DNA of 64,000 nucleotides, taken from assembly GCF_910592395.1 (NCBI RefSeq), contig NC_088313.1:6140501-6204500 (forward strand), read 5' to 3'. The notes beneath the pieces were generated by a model that was not told the DNA's origin, did not search any database, and saw only the letters and a program-made list of their open reading frames with translations. The stretch is from Lineus longissimus (lineage: Eukaryota; Nemertea; Pilidiophora; Heteronemertea; Lineidae). Shown here in pieces: positions 11,201-20,539 of the stretch. The stretch's first letter is position 1; each line of letters starts with the position of its first letter. Both the position numbers and the translations under genes were made by a program.

Positions 11201-12220
11201 CAACCTAACAAAAAAGCAGTACACCCGGTAATGGTATTTCTAAGAATCTATGAACGTTTTTGGTAGTTTTCACTTTTTATAAACAATCACTATTCCAAGT
11301 TGTAAAGCCCATTTACAATGTACACAGCATCCTCATCAGAGGAAGCCCTATGCACATTTCATGTACATTTTTTTTGGTTTTCACCCTGGCCCATATTGCT
11401 GGATTGGCAGCCCTTTCTAAACTAGTGGAGATACTGTAAACCCCCTTATTTTCGCTAGTGACTTGATGACCGTATTTCACCCTTTAATCAAATGTCTCCT
11501 ATGGCAATCTAAAAATGCATGATAAGAGTAATACAATTTCGTGCCTTTTACTTGTATTTTTGCGTTTAACGAGAAAAACATTTAAGAGGTTTACAGTACT
11601 CCAGAGGATTTTCAAACATGGTGGCTTTCCCGAATTTGACAATGGCCACCTGTTGGCCTGGGTCGTATGTACACACCCTCTTCAATGAATAGACCTCTTG
11701 CCTTAGTCTGACTCAGGGGCCGATTGGCCGGGGGTAAATTCTAATGGCTTCATGAATTGTGAATCCCTGTATCTCAAAATCAACTTGGCCGATTTTCGCC
11801 AAACATTTTACTGAAAGTCTAGATCAGCAACATACCATTTTTTTACAAATCTCTGTAGAATGTTTATCATGTCTACAAGCAGAAAAAGTTTGGTGAAAAT
11901 CGGTCCAGTAGATTTTAAGATATAGGGATTCACAATGTATAAACGACATTAGAATTAGCCCCCCCCCCCCCCTCCATCAGCCCCTTTATCGGACAAAGGC
12001 AAGAGGTCTATACAAAACCCTCACCAACAGGATGGCAAAGCTGCTCAAATCGGGAAATCGACGATGTTCGAAATGCATTGGTTCACATAGTTCGGAGGAT
12101 AATACTTACAAACAAATCTCTATTTATGCAGTAATGCCGAAGATGTCTTTGTAGATTCGAAATTCGCTGTCCACTCTCATGTATCAATGCCCCACAACCT
12201 TCACATACATGGAGCACCAT
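8269..12220 (-). CDS. Spy-type DDE transposase with N-terminal zinc finger, two exons
   Basis: Exon 1 (12220-12110, 37 codons) encodes a C2H2-like finger (CEGCG with QRHLRHYC) and ends at the donor GTAAGT. Exon 2 (10281-8269) follows the acceptor TTCTATTACAG; both junctions are phase 0, giving about 707 residues. Exon 2 starts with 9-residue acidic repeats (HDEPMDTAS type), then a helix-turn-helix-like region (VEFRDLAAYFDI), then a DDE core. In exon-2 ORF numbering from the ATG at 10161, the proposed catalytic residues are D227 (MDSKKVKVQ), D324 (AVDKGY) and E400 (FGVEQFHG), the DDE_Tnp_4/IS5-like pattern. The enzyme would cut and paste the element using its TIRs. The reading frame has no disruption, so the copy could be active. 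The stop TGA overlaps the ATG of the USP-like ORF. Confidence 0.8.
10741..11012. mobile_element. MITE, TA-flanked, in Spy intron
   Basis: The left end TACCGTATACGCAA and the inverted right end TACTGTATACACAA form short TIRs with TA at both edges. The interior has repeated TTCGCG/TTCGCGA motifs. It is about 270 bp and non-coding; its Tc1/mariner-like class is a guess from the TA. Confidence 0.5.
11432..11598. mobile_element. MITE, 167 bp, TA-flanked, in Spy intron
   Basis: The ends TACTGTAAACCCCCTTA and, inverted, TACTGTAAACCTCTTA form the TIRs. The same insert is present at 63571-63737 in the second copy, so it was in the intron before the family copied itself. Confidence 0.6.
11690..12010. 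mobile_element. fold-back MITE, 321 bp, in Spy intron
   Basis: Two imperfect arms of about 130-150 bp are inverted copies of each other. Both begin TAGACCTCTTGCCTT and include GTGAATCCCT and CCGATTTT(C/A)(G/A)CCAAAC matches. A C-tract lies near 11960-11974. The same element occurs at 63159-63479 in copy 2. Confidence 0.65.
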
Positions 12221-12774
12221 GTCTAAAGCTGGCAGTCTTCATTCAATGCACAAACGTCTAATGTGTTCTGATGGTAGAAAGCATGCTGGAATCTTGACAA
12301 AAGGAACTATTAGGAATGATGATGTAACATCTTATGGTTTCCTTGACCCTATTCAAACACTAGACATTAGACAATATTTTCATGGACAGGGTCCCTGCAG
12401 AAACTCATCTGTTGAATAGATTGTTCTCATTCATGCACAGCTCTATTGTCTGAATGACAGAATACAAAGCAGGTGCTGTCTTTGAATAGCTCAGCACCTA
12501 TTATTGATAAAATCCTCCCTTCCAAAAGACCCTATGATCCGGAAAAGTGTTACATTCTCCAGAGAGTAGGCCTAAAGGCACATTACGCAACCACAAGTAA
12601 TCTCAATCAACAATGCATAACCAATTTATAAAGGGTAACAACACCTTTCACCCCCAGAGAGGAAATGGGGCAGTCTGACTCGAACTTCACTAAGATGGTC
12701 ATGTAATCACCTTATAGGCCTAGTAATGACATAACATTCAGGGTGATCATAACGACCCTATTTCTTAACGTCTT

Positions 12775-12795
12775 AAAACGAAAGTGAACAGGCCC
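12775..12795. repeat. right terminal inverted repeat of Spy-type element
   Basis: AAAACGAAAGTGAACA followed by GGCCC ends the element, directly before TTT. The same terminal sequence begins the second copy at 62374. Confidence 0.85.
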
Positions 12796-15142
12796 TTTCC
12801 TACAAGCAAACACTATGGCCAGAAGCTCTTTTTCAATCTGTGCATATGCTCGTTCAGTCTGAGTCAGGGTTTTAGATGCATATGCTATAGGGTGGTCATG
12901 TTGCATCAAGACCGCACCGAGGCCCCCCAATGAGGCATCGCAAGAAACCACTATCGGCTCAGTCTTGGAGCGACACAGTCACACCTTCATCAGTCAAAAC
13001 ATGACCAGTGTAATCTACCTCTGGCTGCGCGAACATGCACTTACTCAACCTGAACGTCAAGTCGTTTTCACGTGCTGTCTCTAGTGTTTTCCTCAGTACT
13101 CTACAATGGTGCTCAATGTCACCTGTGTGCAACAAAATATCATCGAAGATATTGGCGAAGTTTTCCATCCCAGCGAACATTTCTTCTATAGCCCGCTGGT
13201 ATATCTCTGGAGCAGACTTGACACCCATAGGAAGACGTTTGTACATGTAGTGCCCCCAAGGGGTAGAGAAGCAAGTAAGCAGTTGACTCTCATAGTCCAA
13301 CTGTAGCTGGAAGAAACCTTGATTAGCATCAAGTACTGAAAAGTACTTGCTACCCTGAACCTGAGTGAGTACATCTTCAAGTGTTCTAATAGGATGGGTC
13401 TCTCTGAGCAAAGCCTTATTCAAGAACTTTGGATCTATACACACGCGTACTGACTTGCCATCTTTCTTATGCACTACATGCAGTTGACTACACCAGGGTG
13501 TTGGGACACCGGGTGGTACCTTGGAAATAATGTCATTACCCTCTAGGAAATCTATTTGTTTCTTGGTCATATCTCTCAGAGCTGCTGGTATAGGTCTACT
13601 ACCATATGACACTGGACCATCTTTGTACTCTGGATCAATGGACAGATGAAACTTACCAGGTAGCTTGCCAACCCTTTCATCAGGAAACCTGTCTGGAAAG
13701 TCCCTAAGTACCTTCAAGATAGGTTCTGGTACTTTCTCAACATTTGAAATGCGCTTCAGGAATTTGTCATCAAACAATGGCTGGTCTCTGACATGGAATA
13801 CACACTTCACTAGGCCTAACCTTTCACTATCCTTTGCACCGAGAAGATTTGGCACATTGCCAGGTACAACCTCACACTCAATTGAGTGTGTTTCACCCTT
13901 CATGATGACATCAAATGTTGTTTTGCCAACAGGCACTACAGTAGTGTTACCAAAGGCAGTGATGGTAGATGCTGTGGACTTGAGCTGCAGGTGACCATGC
14001 TGTTGCATTCTGTCAAAAGAGGTTTTGGACATGGTGTTGCAATGAGCCTGTGTATCTATTTTCATTCTAATGGCACCACGTCCATTTTCATAGGGAGTAT
14101 GCAGCAGTACAGTCCAAGTATCACCAGCACTGTCTCTAGTAGTTGATCTAGTCTTGATAGAGTATATGTGGAGGGAGTCCATCTCCTCAGTGGGCTCATA
14201 ATCATATGACCATGACTGTTCTTCATCATAGTCACATTCACCATCGATGAAACACACGTTCTTTTTCAAGCACTTTCTCTCGAAATGACCATACATGTGG
14301 CAATGTCTACACTGTTGATCATAGGCTGGACACTGTCTAGGGGCATGTTGACGACCACACTTTTGGCATGACCCATGATACTGATTTTGGCTGTGGCTGC
14401 GACGTCCACGACCATACCCGCGTTGCTGAGCTACTCTTGGGGTTGAGCGTCCACGTCCATGATGTTGACTCGCAGTGGCACCTCCACGGGGATAGTTTGT
14501 GTACCCGCGACCCCGTGATCTAGATCGACTACCACCACACCCACGATAGGCTGCGTTCACTTCCTTATCACCAGCAGTGTTGTTATGCTTTTTAAACAAC
14601 CCTGCACTTTCAGCACGTAGTTCGAATGTCTGGCACTTTTCAATCGTTTGCTGCAACGTCAGATCCTCGTCCCACAGCTTCTTCCTTAATACTTCGTCTT
14701 TGACACCGTTAGAAATCTGAAGAGACATCATTCGGTCCTCTTTGTCACCGAATTCACACAATTTCGCTAGGCGACGCAGGTCAGTGATATAATCTGAAAT
14801 TGTCTCATTGCTGGCCTGCATCCGCTTTTGAAACTTGGTAATGTGGCTTTTAACCAGTTTCTTTGGTTCAAAGTACTTATCAAACGCTGAGCAGACCTTG
14901 TCGTACTTGTCCTTGTCAGCGTCTGCTTCGAACACCAGTTCATTTTGAAACACTTTCATGTACTGCTTCCCCATTTGATACAGCAAGAGGGACACCTTCT
15001 GTTTCTGTGCTGCTGTTCCTTGCCCACTAGCAAGGAAATATAGATCTAGTTCGTCCTTGTATTCTCTCCATGAAGTGGCGAGCACTCCCATGTCGTGAGA
15101 GGCGGGGGTGAACTTAGGGGGAAGTATTCCCTGAACGGCCAT
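12796..15142 (-). pseudogene. gypsy gag-protease-RT, 5' part of gag-pol
   Basis: From the ATG at 15142 a 727-residue frame runs through a capsid-like region, an RGRG-rich stretch (about 200-250), two CCHC knuckles (C259-C271 and C278-C291), an aspartic-protease-like site (KIDTQA, residues 362-367) and an RT (SVRVCID near 565; FSVLDA, motif A, 601-606; FDDIL, motif C, 666-670). The protease site has Q where family members usually have G, and motif C has F in place of Y. The frame ends at 12959 right after RT. The sequence resumes in another frame with SCDASLGGLGAV, the start of RNase H. The usual connection segment between RT and RNase H is missing, so an internal deletion with frameshift is inferred. 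Coding then stops at the nested Spy insertion after CRK. Confidence 0.9.
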
Positions 15143-15338
15143 TTTGGATTCTGCTGTAGTGAATGTTCAAATGCACTACGAATGTACAACGATCCTGGCA
15201 CTGATCCTGATCAGGCACTGATTCTGCCTCGACTAAAATCAGGCGGCACGCATAAATGTCAATAGGGGAAATCGAGTTTCTCACTTCTATTGATTCACCG
15301 ATACTCTGCCTTTCTTTTCATGTCCTTGATTTGCGAAT

Positions 15339-15356
15339 CCCACTTCTAGGACACCA
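15339..15356 (-). promoter_or_regulatory. primer-binding site, tRNA-Leu-like
   Basis: Directly after the 5' LTR the minus strand reads TGGTGTCCTAGAAGTGGG. This resembles the TGGTGTCAGAAGTGGG-type site that other gypsy elements use with tRNA-Leu as primer for minus-strand DNA synthesis. Assignment to tRNA-Leu is from memory of the pattern. Confidence 0.6.
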
Positions 15357-15471
15357 TGTAACGACCTCTGAAGTTAGGACGACGATAAATAATGGCCAAC
15401 ATAAGACACGAGTTGCGACTGACCCCGGAACTACTTTATTATAATGATGTATCAATACGCAATACACTACA
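15357..15471 (-). repeat. 5' LTR of gypsy-type element
   Basis: This 115-bp repeat matches 2942-3056 throughout by eye. It is upstream of gag on the minus strand, so it acts as the 5' LTR. It is unusually short for a gypsy LTR. The TSD copy GCCAT follows at 15472-15476. Confidence 0.92.
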
Positions 15472-17627
15472 GCCATATATCTAGGTTTGAAACATGCTTG
15501 ATACTCATGAAATATGTTGAGGGTTAAAAAAACAAGATCCCAGACATTAAAAAAATTCTAATAATAAAGTCATTATTTAGTTATTTCAATTTTCAATTTT
15601 AAACTATTTGAATTTCCCACCACACACAACTTTAGATTAGTTCCACATGTGGCCCCTAGGGATTTGTTGATGATGTAGATCAGGCTATTCAGAACAAAGC
15701 AAGATGGCTTCCGCATACAGTTCAGAGAGTGATAGTTCATACAAGAGGCAGTTAGATAAATGTTATCTATATTGAATTATATTATGTGACAGATCACACC
15801 TATCTCATCTCATGACTCTCCCTGATGGAAATAGATACTCCATACAAAATTATGGCTATAAACTTGACTCAGTGGCAAGATAAAACTTAAAATCCCTATG
15901 TTCAATTTCCAACTATCCGTTAGGCAGATGTCATTAGAGGAGACCAGCTAGACTGACTAACAAGAATAATTTATAAGCAGATCATATAAATTATTAACAT
16001 ATGACATCACAGCCTGTTGTTAGCCTATAGATACAAAATTATTAACATTTATACACGAGAGCACAAGTTTTTTGCCAGAGGGCAAGAAAAACCCATGCTT
16101 ACGCAGGAGGGACCAACTTATGGAATGTTTTGAAATATGTAGATATCACAAGAGCAAAAACAGCAAACCAAATTTCATTATCCCATTCAAACCCGTCCAA
16201 AAAAGGAAAAGAAGAGAGAAGTCAACATCAAGAATGAGCATGGTTAATCATAGTTCTCAAACAATGAGAACGGTTCATTCTTATAGTATCCCAAGAAAGA
16301 GCAGGTTTCATTACAATAGTTTTCTGAGAAAGATCATGGTTCATTGATAAAGTTTTCTCAGAAAGATCATGTTTCATTATCCTAGTTCTCCAGGAAAGAG
16401 CATGGTTAATTGTTACATTACTCTAAGAAAGAGCATGGTTCATAGTTCGCCAATAACACTTTCTAGATGTGAGATTTGACTTCTAAAATAAATATTACCG
16501 TTTTTCCAAAAATATTAAAAAATTAGATTAATTACTTTTTGGAATACAATAAACTCATTTATCATGGGCAAAAGTATGCTTTCATACTAGAACATTGAAA
16601 ATGTCAATAAAAAACAGACTTCATATATCAATTTTAAGAGCATTAATTGATATAATTGATATTTGTCCTCCCAAGTAGGGCAATAGCCTGATCTACATCA
16701 CAACTTTGGTGAACCCGCCGCCTGGCTCTAACAAGCCAGTTGCTAGCCTGATTAGGTAATCTAGTTGTCAAACACATAAATGGCTATATCTTCAAAATGG
16801 ATGTAGCAAATTGCATGGGGTTTTCTGTATTGTATAGATTGTTAGGTGCAATTTTGCAATCGTCTTACAGCAGGAAATGGCAAAATACCTTGAGTCATGG
16901 CCTTTAAGCTGTTGCAATAAAATAGAGTTGACTGTACCATTGACAATACCATCGATTTCTAAGCGACAACAGCAACGGTTCATTTTGTTGATTAACAGTT
17001 TTCTTGGAAAACATGTTTTACTATAATGTCTCTTTGAATTGCAGAGGCTACTTTTTCAATGTCTTATGGGTAGTCACATGAAATTAGTCACTTTCTTGAC
17101 CTAAAACTGAAAATTGTGTGCAATAGCTCTCAAATACAAATTCGGTTGCAGTTTTCATAGTCATCAACAATGTTTCTGATACGCTGCTGCACATCACGGT
17201 ACACTCTCCTCTGCGCTGTCCATTCTCACCGGCTTCAGCTTGCACCATCTGCACACGTGTCAGTGACTCTTCTTGTTTTAAAACGTCAAGGAAACGCCAA
17301 AAATTTCGTGGACATGATGTACTTTTTCATTCGCTGACAGATTTTCTCAATCGAATGCCATGACAGAACTGATTTCAAAATCGTATGCCCCGCCTTACTT
17401 AGCTGGTTTCTTTTTGTATATGCCCCAATCTTCCATGTAGGACTCCAAATGCATTCCCCGTTTCTGTTGTGCAAATTCGTCAGAACTACCAAGAACCGTA
17501 TATTGGCTTCTTGGTTGCAACAATAACCATGTCCGTAAATGACTATGATCATTCATTTGCCTCCAATCTCCAGTTCCTGGGTTTACATCAGTTTTCATAT
17601 TAATTATGCATCAATTTCGATGTCTCC
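15472..17627. other. AT-rich non-coding stretch
   Basis: No credible coding frame. It holds a 19-bp perfect inverted pair, TGATGTAGATCAGGCTATT at 15671-15689 and its complement at 16682-16700, about 1 kb apart. Between them lie the degenerate tandem repeats listed separately. Confidence 0.5.
16225..16460. repeat. degenerate tandem repeat, about 45-50 bp unit
   Basis: About five copies of a unit containing AGAAAGA(T/G)CATGGTTCATT and (A/G)TAGTTTTCTC, with drift between copies. It lies inside the 19-bp inverted pair at 15671 and 16682, so it may be internal to a decayed transposon. Confidence 0.5.
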
Positions 17628-17683
17628 TTTTTAGCTCACCTCTTAGCAGAGGTGAGCTTATCCCATACCGTGGCGTCCGTCGT

Positions 17684-17745
<62 letters not shown>

Positions 17746-18786
17746 CGTCGTCCGTTAGCAGGGCACGTTTCGTAACTGTTAGAGCTATTGAGTTGAAACT
17801 TGGTACACATGTACCCTTATGTAATGACACCTTGGAGACCAAGTTTCGGTCCGATTCGTTTCATGGTTTGGCCACCAGGGGGCCAAACGTTAAAAGTGAA
17901 AACATGCAATATCTCCCTTAATAATAGTCGGGAAATTTTGAAAAAAATATGGTAGGTACTTCTAGCAAAGGTGCATCATATATCCTCCGGGTTTTTGATT
18001 TGACCTCCTTTTCAAGGTCACAGAGGTCAAATGGTGTAAATTGGCCGTTAGGATGTAACGATGGCACGTTTCTAAACTGCAATGACTATTGATACCAAAT
18101 TTGGTACACATTTACCCCTTAGTCAGGTGATCTCAGGGACCGAAGTTTGGTCCAATATGATTCACCACTTGACCACCAGGGGGCAAAATCCAAAAACCTT
18201 AAAAATGTGATTATTCCTTAACTTCTTGCCCGATTGCCACCAAATTGATATCATAGGTACATCTAACCACCATACAGTATATGTCACACAGGTTTTTAAT
18301 TTGACCTTCTTGTCAAGGTCACAGAGGTCAAATGGCGTAAATTCGCCGTCGGGCCGTAACTATGGCACGTTTCTTAACTGCAATGACTATTGATCACAAA
18401 TTAAGTACACATGTACCCCTTGGTCAGGTGATCTTAGGTACCGAAGTTTGGTGCGATCTGATTTGCCGTTTGGCCTCCAGGGAGGGGGCCAAATCCTAAA
18501 TTCTTCAAAATGCCATTAATATTCCTAGTAATGACTTGCCCGATTGGCACCAATTTTATATCATAGGTACATCTAATTCTAACAACCATTCAATGAGTCA
18601 CCCGGGTCTTCTTTGATTTGACCTACTTTTCAAGGTCACAGAGGTCGAATGTACTGTAAATTGGCCATTTTGGGGAAATTGTAATTGCTTGGACCTACAT
18701 CAAACCTAACACTACATGACACAATACCATGCTCTTTATCCATCTTTCCACCACATGAGGTGAGCACAATGGCCCTGGCCATTTCA
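17628..18786 (+). mobile_element. Helentron-like non-autonomous repeat with internal tandem units
   Basis: The 5' end TTTTAGCTCACCTCT folds with AGAGGTGAGCT a few bases on. A long (GTC)n tract (about 17675-17757) follows. Then come about three imperfect units of roughly 300 bp, marked by GGCACGTTTC, GGTACACAT, CCACCAGGGGG and TCAAGGTCACAGAGGTC. The 3' end has GAGGTGAGC and the hairpin AATGGCCCTGGCCATT. A 5' motif repeated inverted near the 3' end plus a terminal hairpin is the layout of Helentron-associated elements. Class assignment is inference. Confidence 0.5.
17675..17757. repeat. (GTC)n microsatellite
   Basis: Near-perfect run of GTC with a few CCGTC interruptions, inside the Helentron-like repeat. 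Long Arg or Asp runs in translations of this region are artefacts of it. Confidence 0.95.
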
Positions 18787-20118
18787 TTATGTGGATCAAG
18801 GGATATTTCTGCCGTTTTGAATTTTCAATACACACTGTTGCTGGCATGGAGATGAAGTTAGCAGCGATCCAAAACAAGTAGGATTTGGGTTGCTATTCCT
18901 CCATTTGGTGAATAAAGGGGAAGAATGCCTCATCCAGATAACCAAGCATAACATCAGCCCTCATCCAGCGCGTCGGTGACTCTGCTACTGTTACATTCAG
19001 TGGGAGATTGTGCTGCACCTCTCAATGTGATTTGGGATGTCCGAGCTAGTTTCCTTGATAAGCCACAGGAACAAGTCTTTCAACTTTATTGACGCACGCA
19101 CACATTTGACAATTTAACTTGATGTTTGGTTGATCTGATAGGTCCATTATCATCATACGGCATGCACAGGCTCTTCATTATCTTCTTGTGCTTTTGAGGG
19201 CTAGCAGCCATCTGTGGTAATCCTGGGCACAGTGAACAAAGTTCTCCTATCCCAAATGTTAAAGGCGTTCCACAGCTTTCTGTGATTCGCCCCTAAAATA
19301 AAAAACAAGAACTTATAAAATGAGAAAAACAGACTCATATTGTCGTAAGGTTGCCATTTCATCATCAAGGTGAGGCACTCGCAATAAGTCATGGGTGTGG
19401 GCGGATGAGCTCTTTTAAGGTCAACGGCCAACTAGTTAATCCCTAGTATTGCCTAGAGGGAACTAGTCACTCAGGTGACCAGACATCTAGGTGACTGGTG
19501 GCCTTGGGCGTAGAGAAGTCGTCAGGTAAGACCAACCGGTATGTGGATATGTCCAACAATCAAGCTTCAGCCATGGGTGGGTAAAATAGTTGGACTGAAC
19601 TCTGAAATCTAAACCCGAATAGGAAGAACACGTTAGCCCTGCCTGGTAGGCAATTTTCAAGGAGAAGGCCACTCCAAATTCAAATTACATTCCCAACCCA
19701 ATGAGAATGGTGAGGCATTAACTATCAACGGTATTATAGATCATAAGCTTAATTAACAATTTCTGTGGCGTTCACATGGTAACTATTCACTTTTAGCTCA
19801 CCTCTAGGGAGCTTATACGATACCGTGGCGTCCGTTGTCGTCCATTAGTGGAGCACGTTTCGTCACCGCTAGGACTAGATGTCTAAAACTATGTGTGATG
19901 GTAGCTTTGGGCAATGTGTGTATGTGAAAATAAAACAACTGCAACAATCTTTTTTCTCAGATGTTTCGTGTTCTTGGTACTTTCTCAATGAGTGGCATAA
20001 TAAATTGATCAACCTGGTTATATATTGCTGCGAACAGAGATTGTAGTTTACGCTACGTCCTAACAAAAGCCAACCGCGACCTCATACCATGTTTCGGGTT
20101 TGTTGTTATTTACATTAA
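18787..20118. other. non-coding stretch with one repeat fragment
   Basis: No coding frame of note. At 19791-19905 there is a 5' fragment of the same Helentron-like family as 17628 (TTTTAGCTCACCTCT, then GATACCGTGGCGTCC and AGCACGTTTCGT), cut off after about 110 bp. Confidence 0.55.
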
Positions 20119-20159
20119 TATTGAATAAATGGGGACACCAAAAACAGACGTGAAAACAA

Positions 20160-20195
20160 CCGACGTTTCGCTTTATTTAAAGCTTCTTCAGGGTT
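20160..20195 (-). ncRNA. hammerhead-ribozyme-like motif of Penelope element
   Basis: The minus strand reads CTGAAGA, then a GCTTT/AAAGC stem, then GAAACGTC. This matches the CUGANGA ... GAAA ... GUC core of hammerhead ribozymes, known from Penelope-like element flanks. There is one extra A before the helix II stem and helix III would be minimal, so it may be degenerate. Confidence 0.4.
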
Positions 20196-20539
20196 TCAGT
20201 TACATACGAAATATAATGTCAAAACTATTTTTACAATATATATACTCTAGATATGATGTAACGTCATTAACACTGCAGTGGCGTATCTGTTGTCCGACCG
20301 CGTGTCAATGTTGACAAGCGGACCACGGCCTGGCCAATCATGGACCAGGGCGAGAGGTCAGAAGTCATGAAATGTAAACAAACATTTGCTCTGATGGTAC
20401 CAGGTTTAGCCAATAGGTGGAGTTTTTGTTTACAAGTGCTGAATCACAACCAGTTTGTGATACGGTATGTCTCTGGTAAAAAGATGATAACATCTGAGTT
20501 TTGAGATATATAGAGACAAAACAACACTTAATTAAAGGT

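Larger units (their letters stand above)
5066..12795 (-). mobile_element. Spy-type DNA transposon carrying a USP-like protease ORF, full length
   Basis: The ends are inverted repeats: GGGCATGTTCACTTTCGTTT at the left, and GGGCCTGTTCACTTTCGTTT read inward from the right. The left neighbour is AAA (5063-5065) and the right neighbour is TTT (12796-12798), with no target duplication. Removing the element rejoins AAATTT and restores the gypsy RNase H frame (CRK+FHH). Insertion between AAA and TTT without TSD is the published hallmark of Spy transposons, relatives of PIF/Harbinger, ISL2EU and IS5. On the minus strand it encodes a spliced transposase (12220 to 8269) and a USP-like protein (8272 to 7022), both open. 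Three MITE-like inserts lie in the transposase intron. The left arm of a second copy is at 62374-64000. Confidence 0.85.
2942..15471 (-). mobile_element. Ty3/gypsy-type LTR retrotransposon, degenerate, with nested insertion
   Basis: Identical-looking 115-bp direct repeats (2942-3056 and 15357-15471) begin TGTA and end TACA on the coding strand. They are flanked by the 5-bp duplication GCCAT at 2937-2941 and 15472-15476. The minus strand encodes gag with zinc knuckles, protease, reverse transcriptase, RNase H and integrase in the gypsy order. A 7.7-kb DNA transposon (5066-12795) interrupts RNase H; without it the element is about 4.8 kb. The coding region has several frameshifts and a deletion, so this copy is dead. 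The near-identical LTRs suggest the insertion is nevertheless fairly recent. Confidence 0.93.

Noticed and set aside
12219-12419. 66-residue frame conserved identically at 12219-12419 and 62750-62950
   Set aside because: Conservation is explained by the two Spy copies. It overlaps the start of the zinc-finger exon on the opposite strand and has no recognisable domain.
5041-12800. A 3-bp target duplication for the large nested transposon
   Set aside because: The flanks are AAA and TTT, which are not direct repeats; the host frame is restored without any duplication.
17636-17921. Open frames with long Arg or Asp runs
   Set aside because: Both come from the (GTC)n microsatellite inside a non-coding repeat; no other coding signal.
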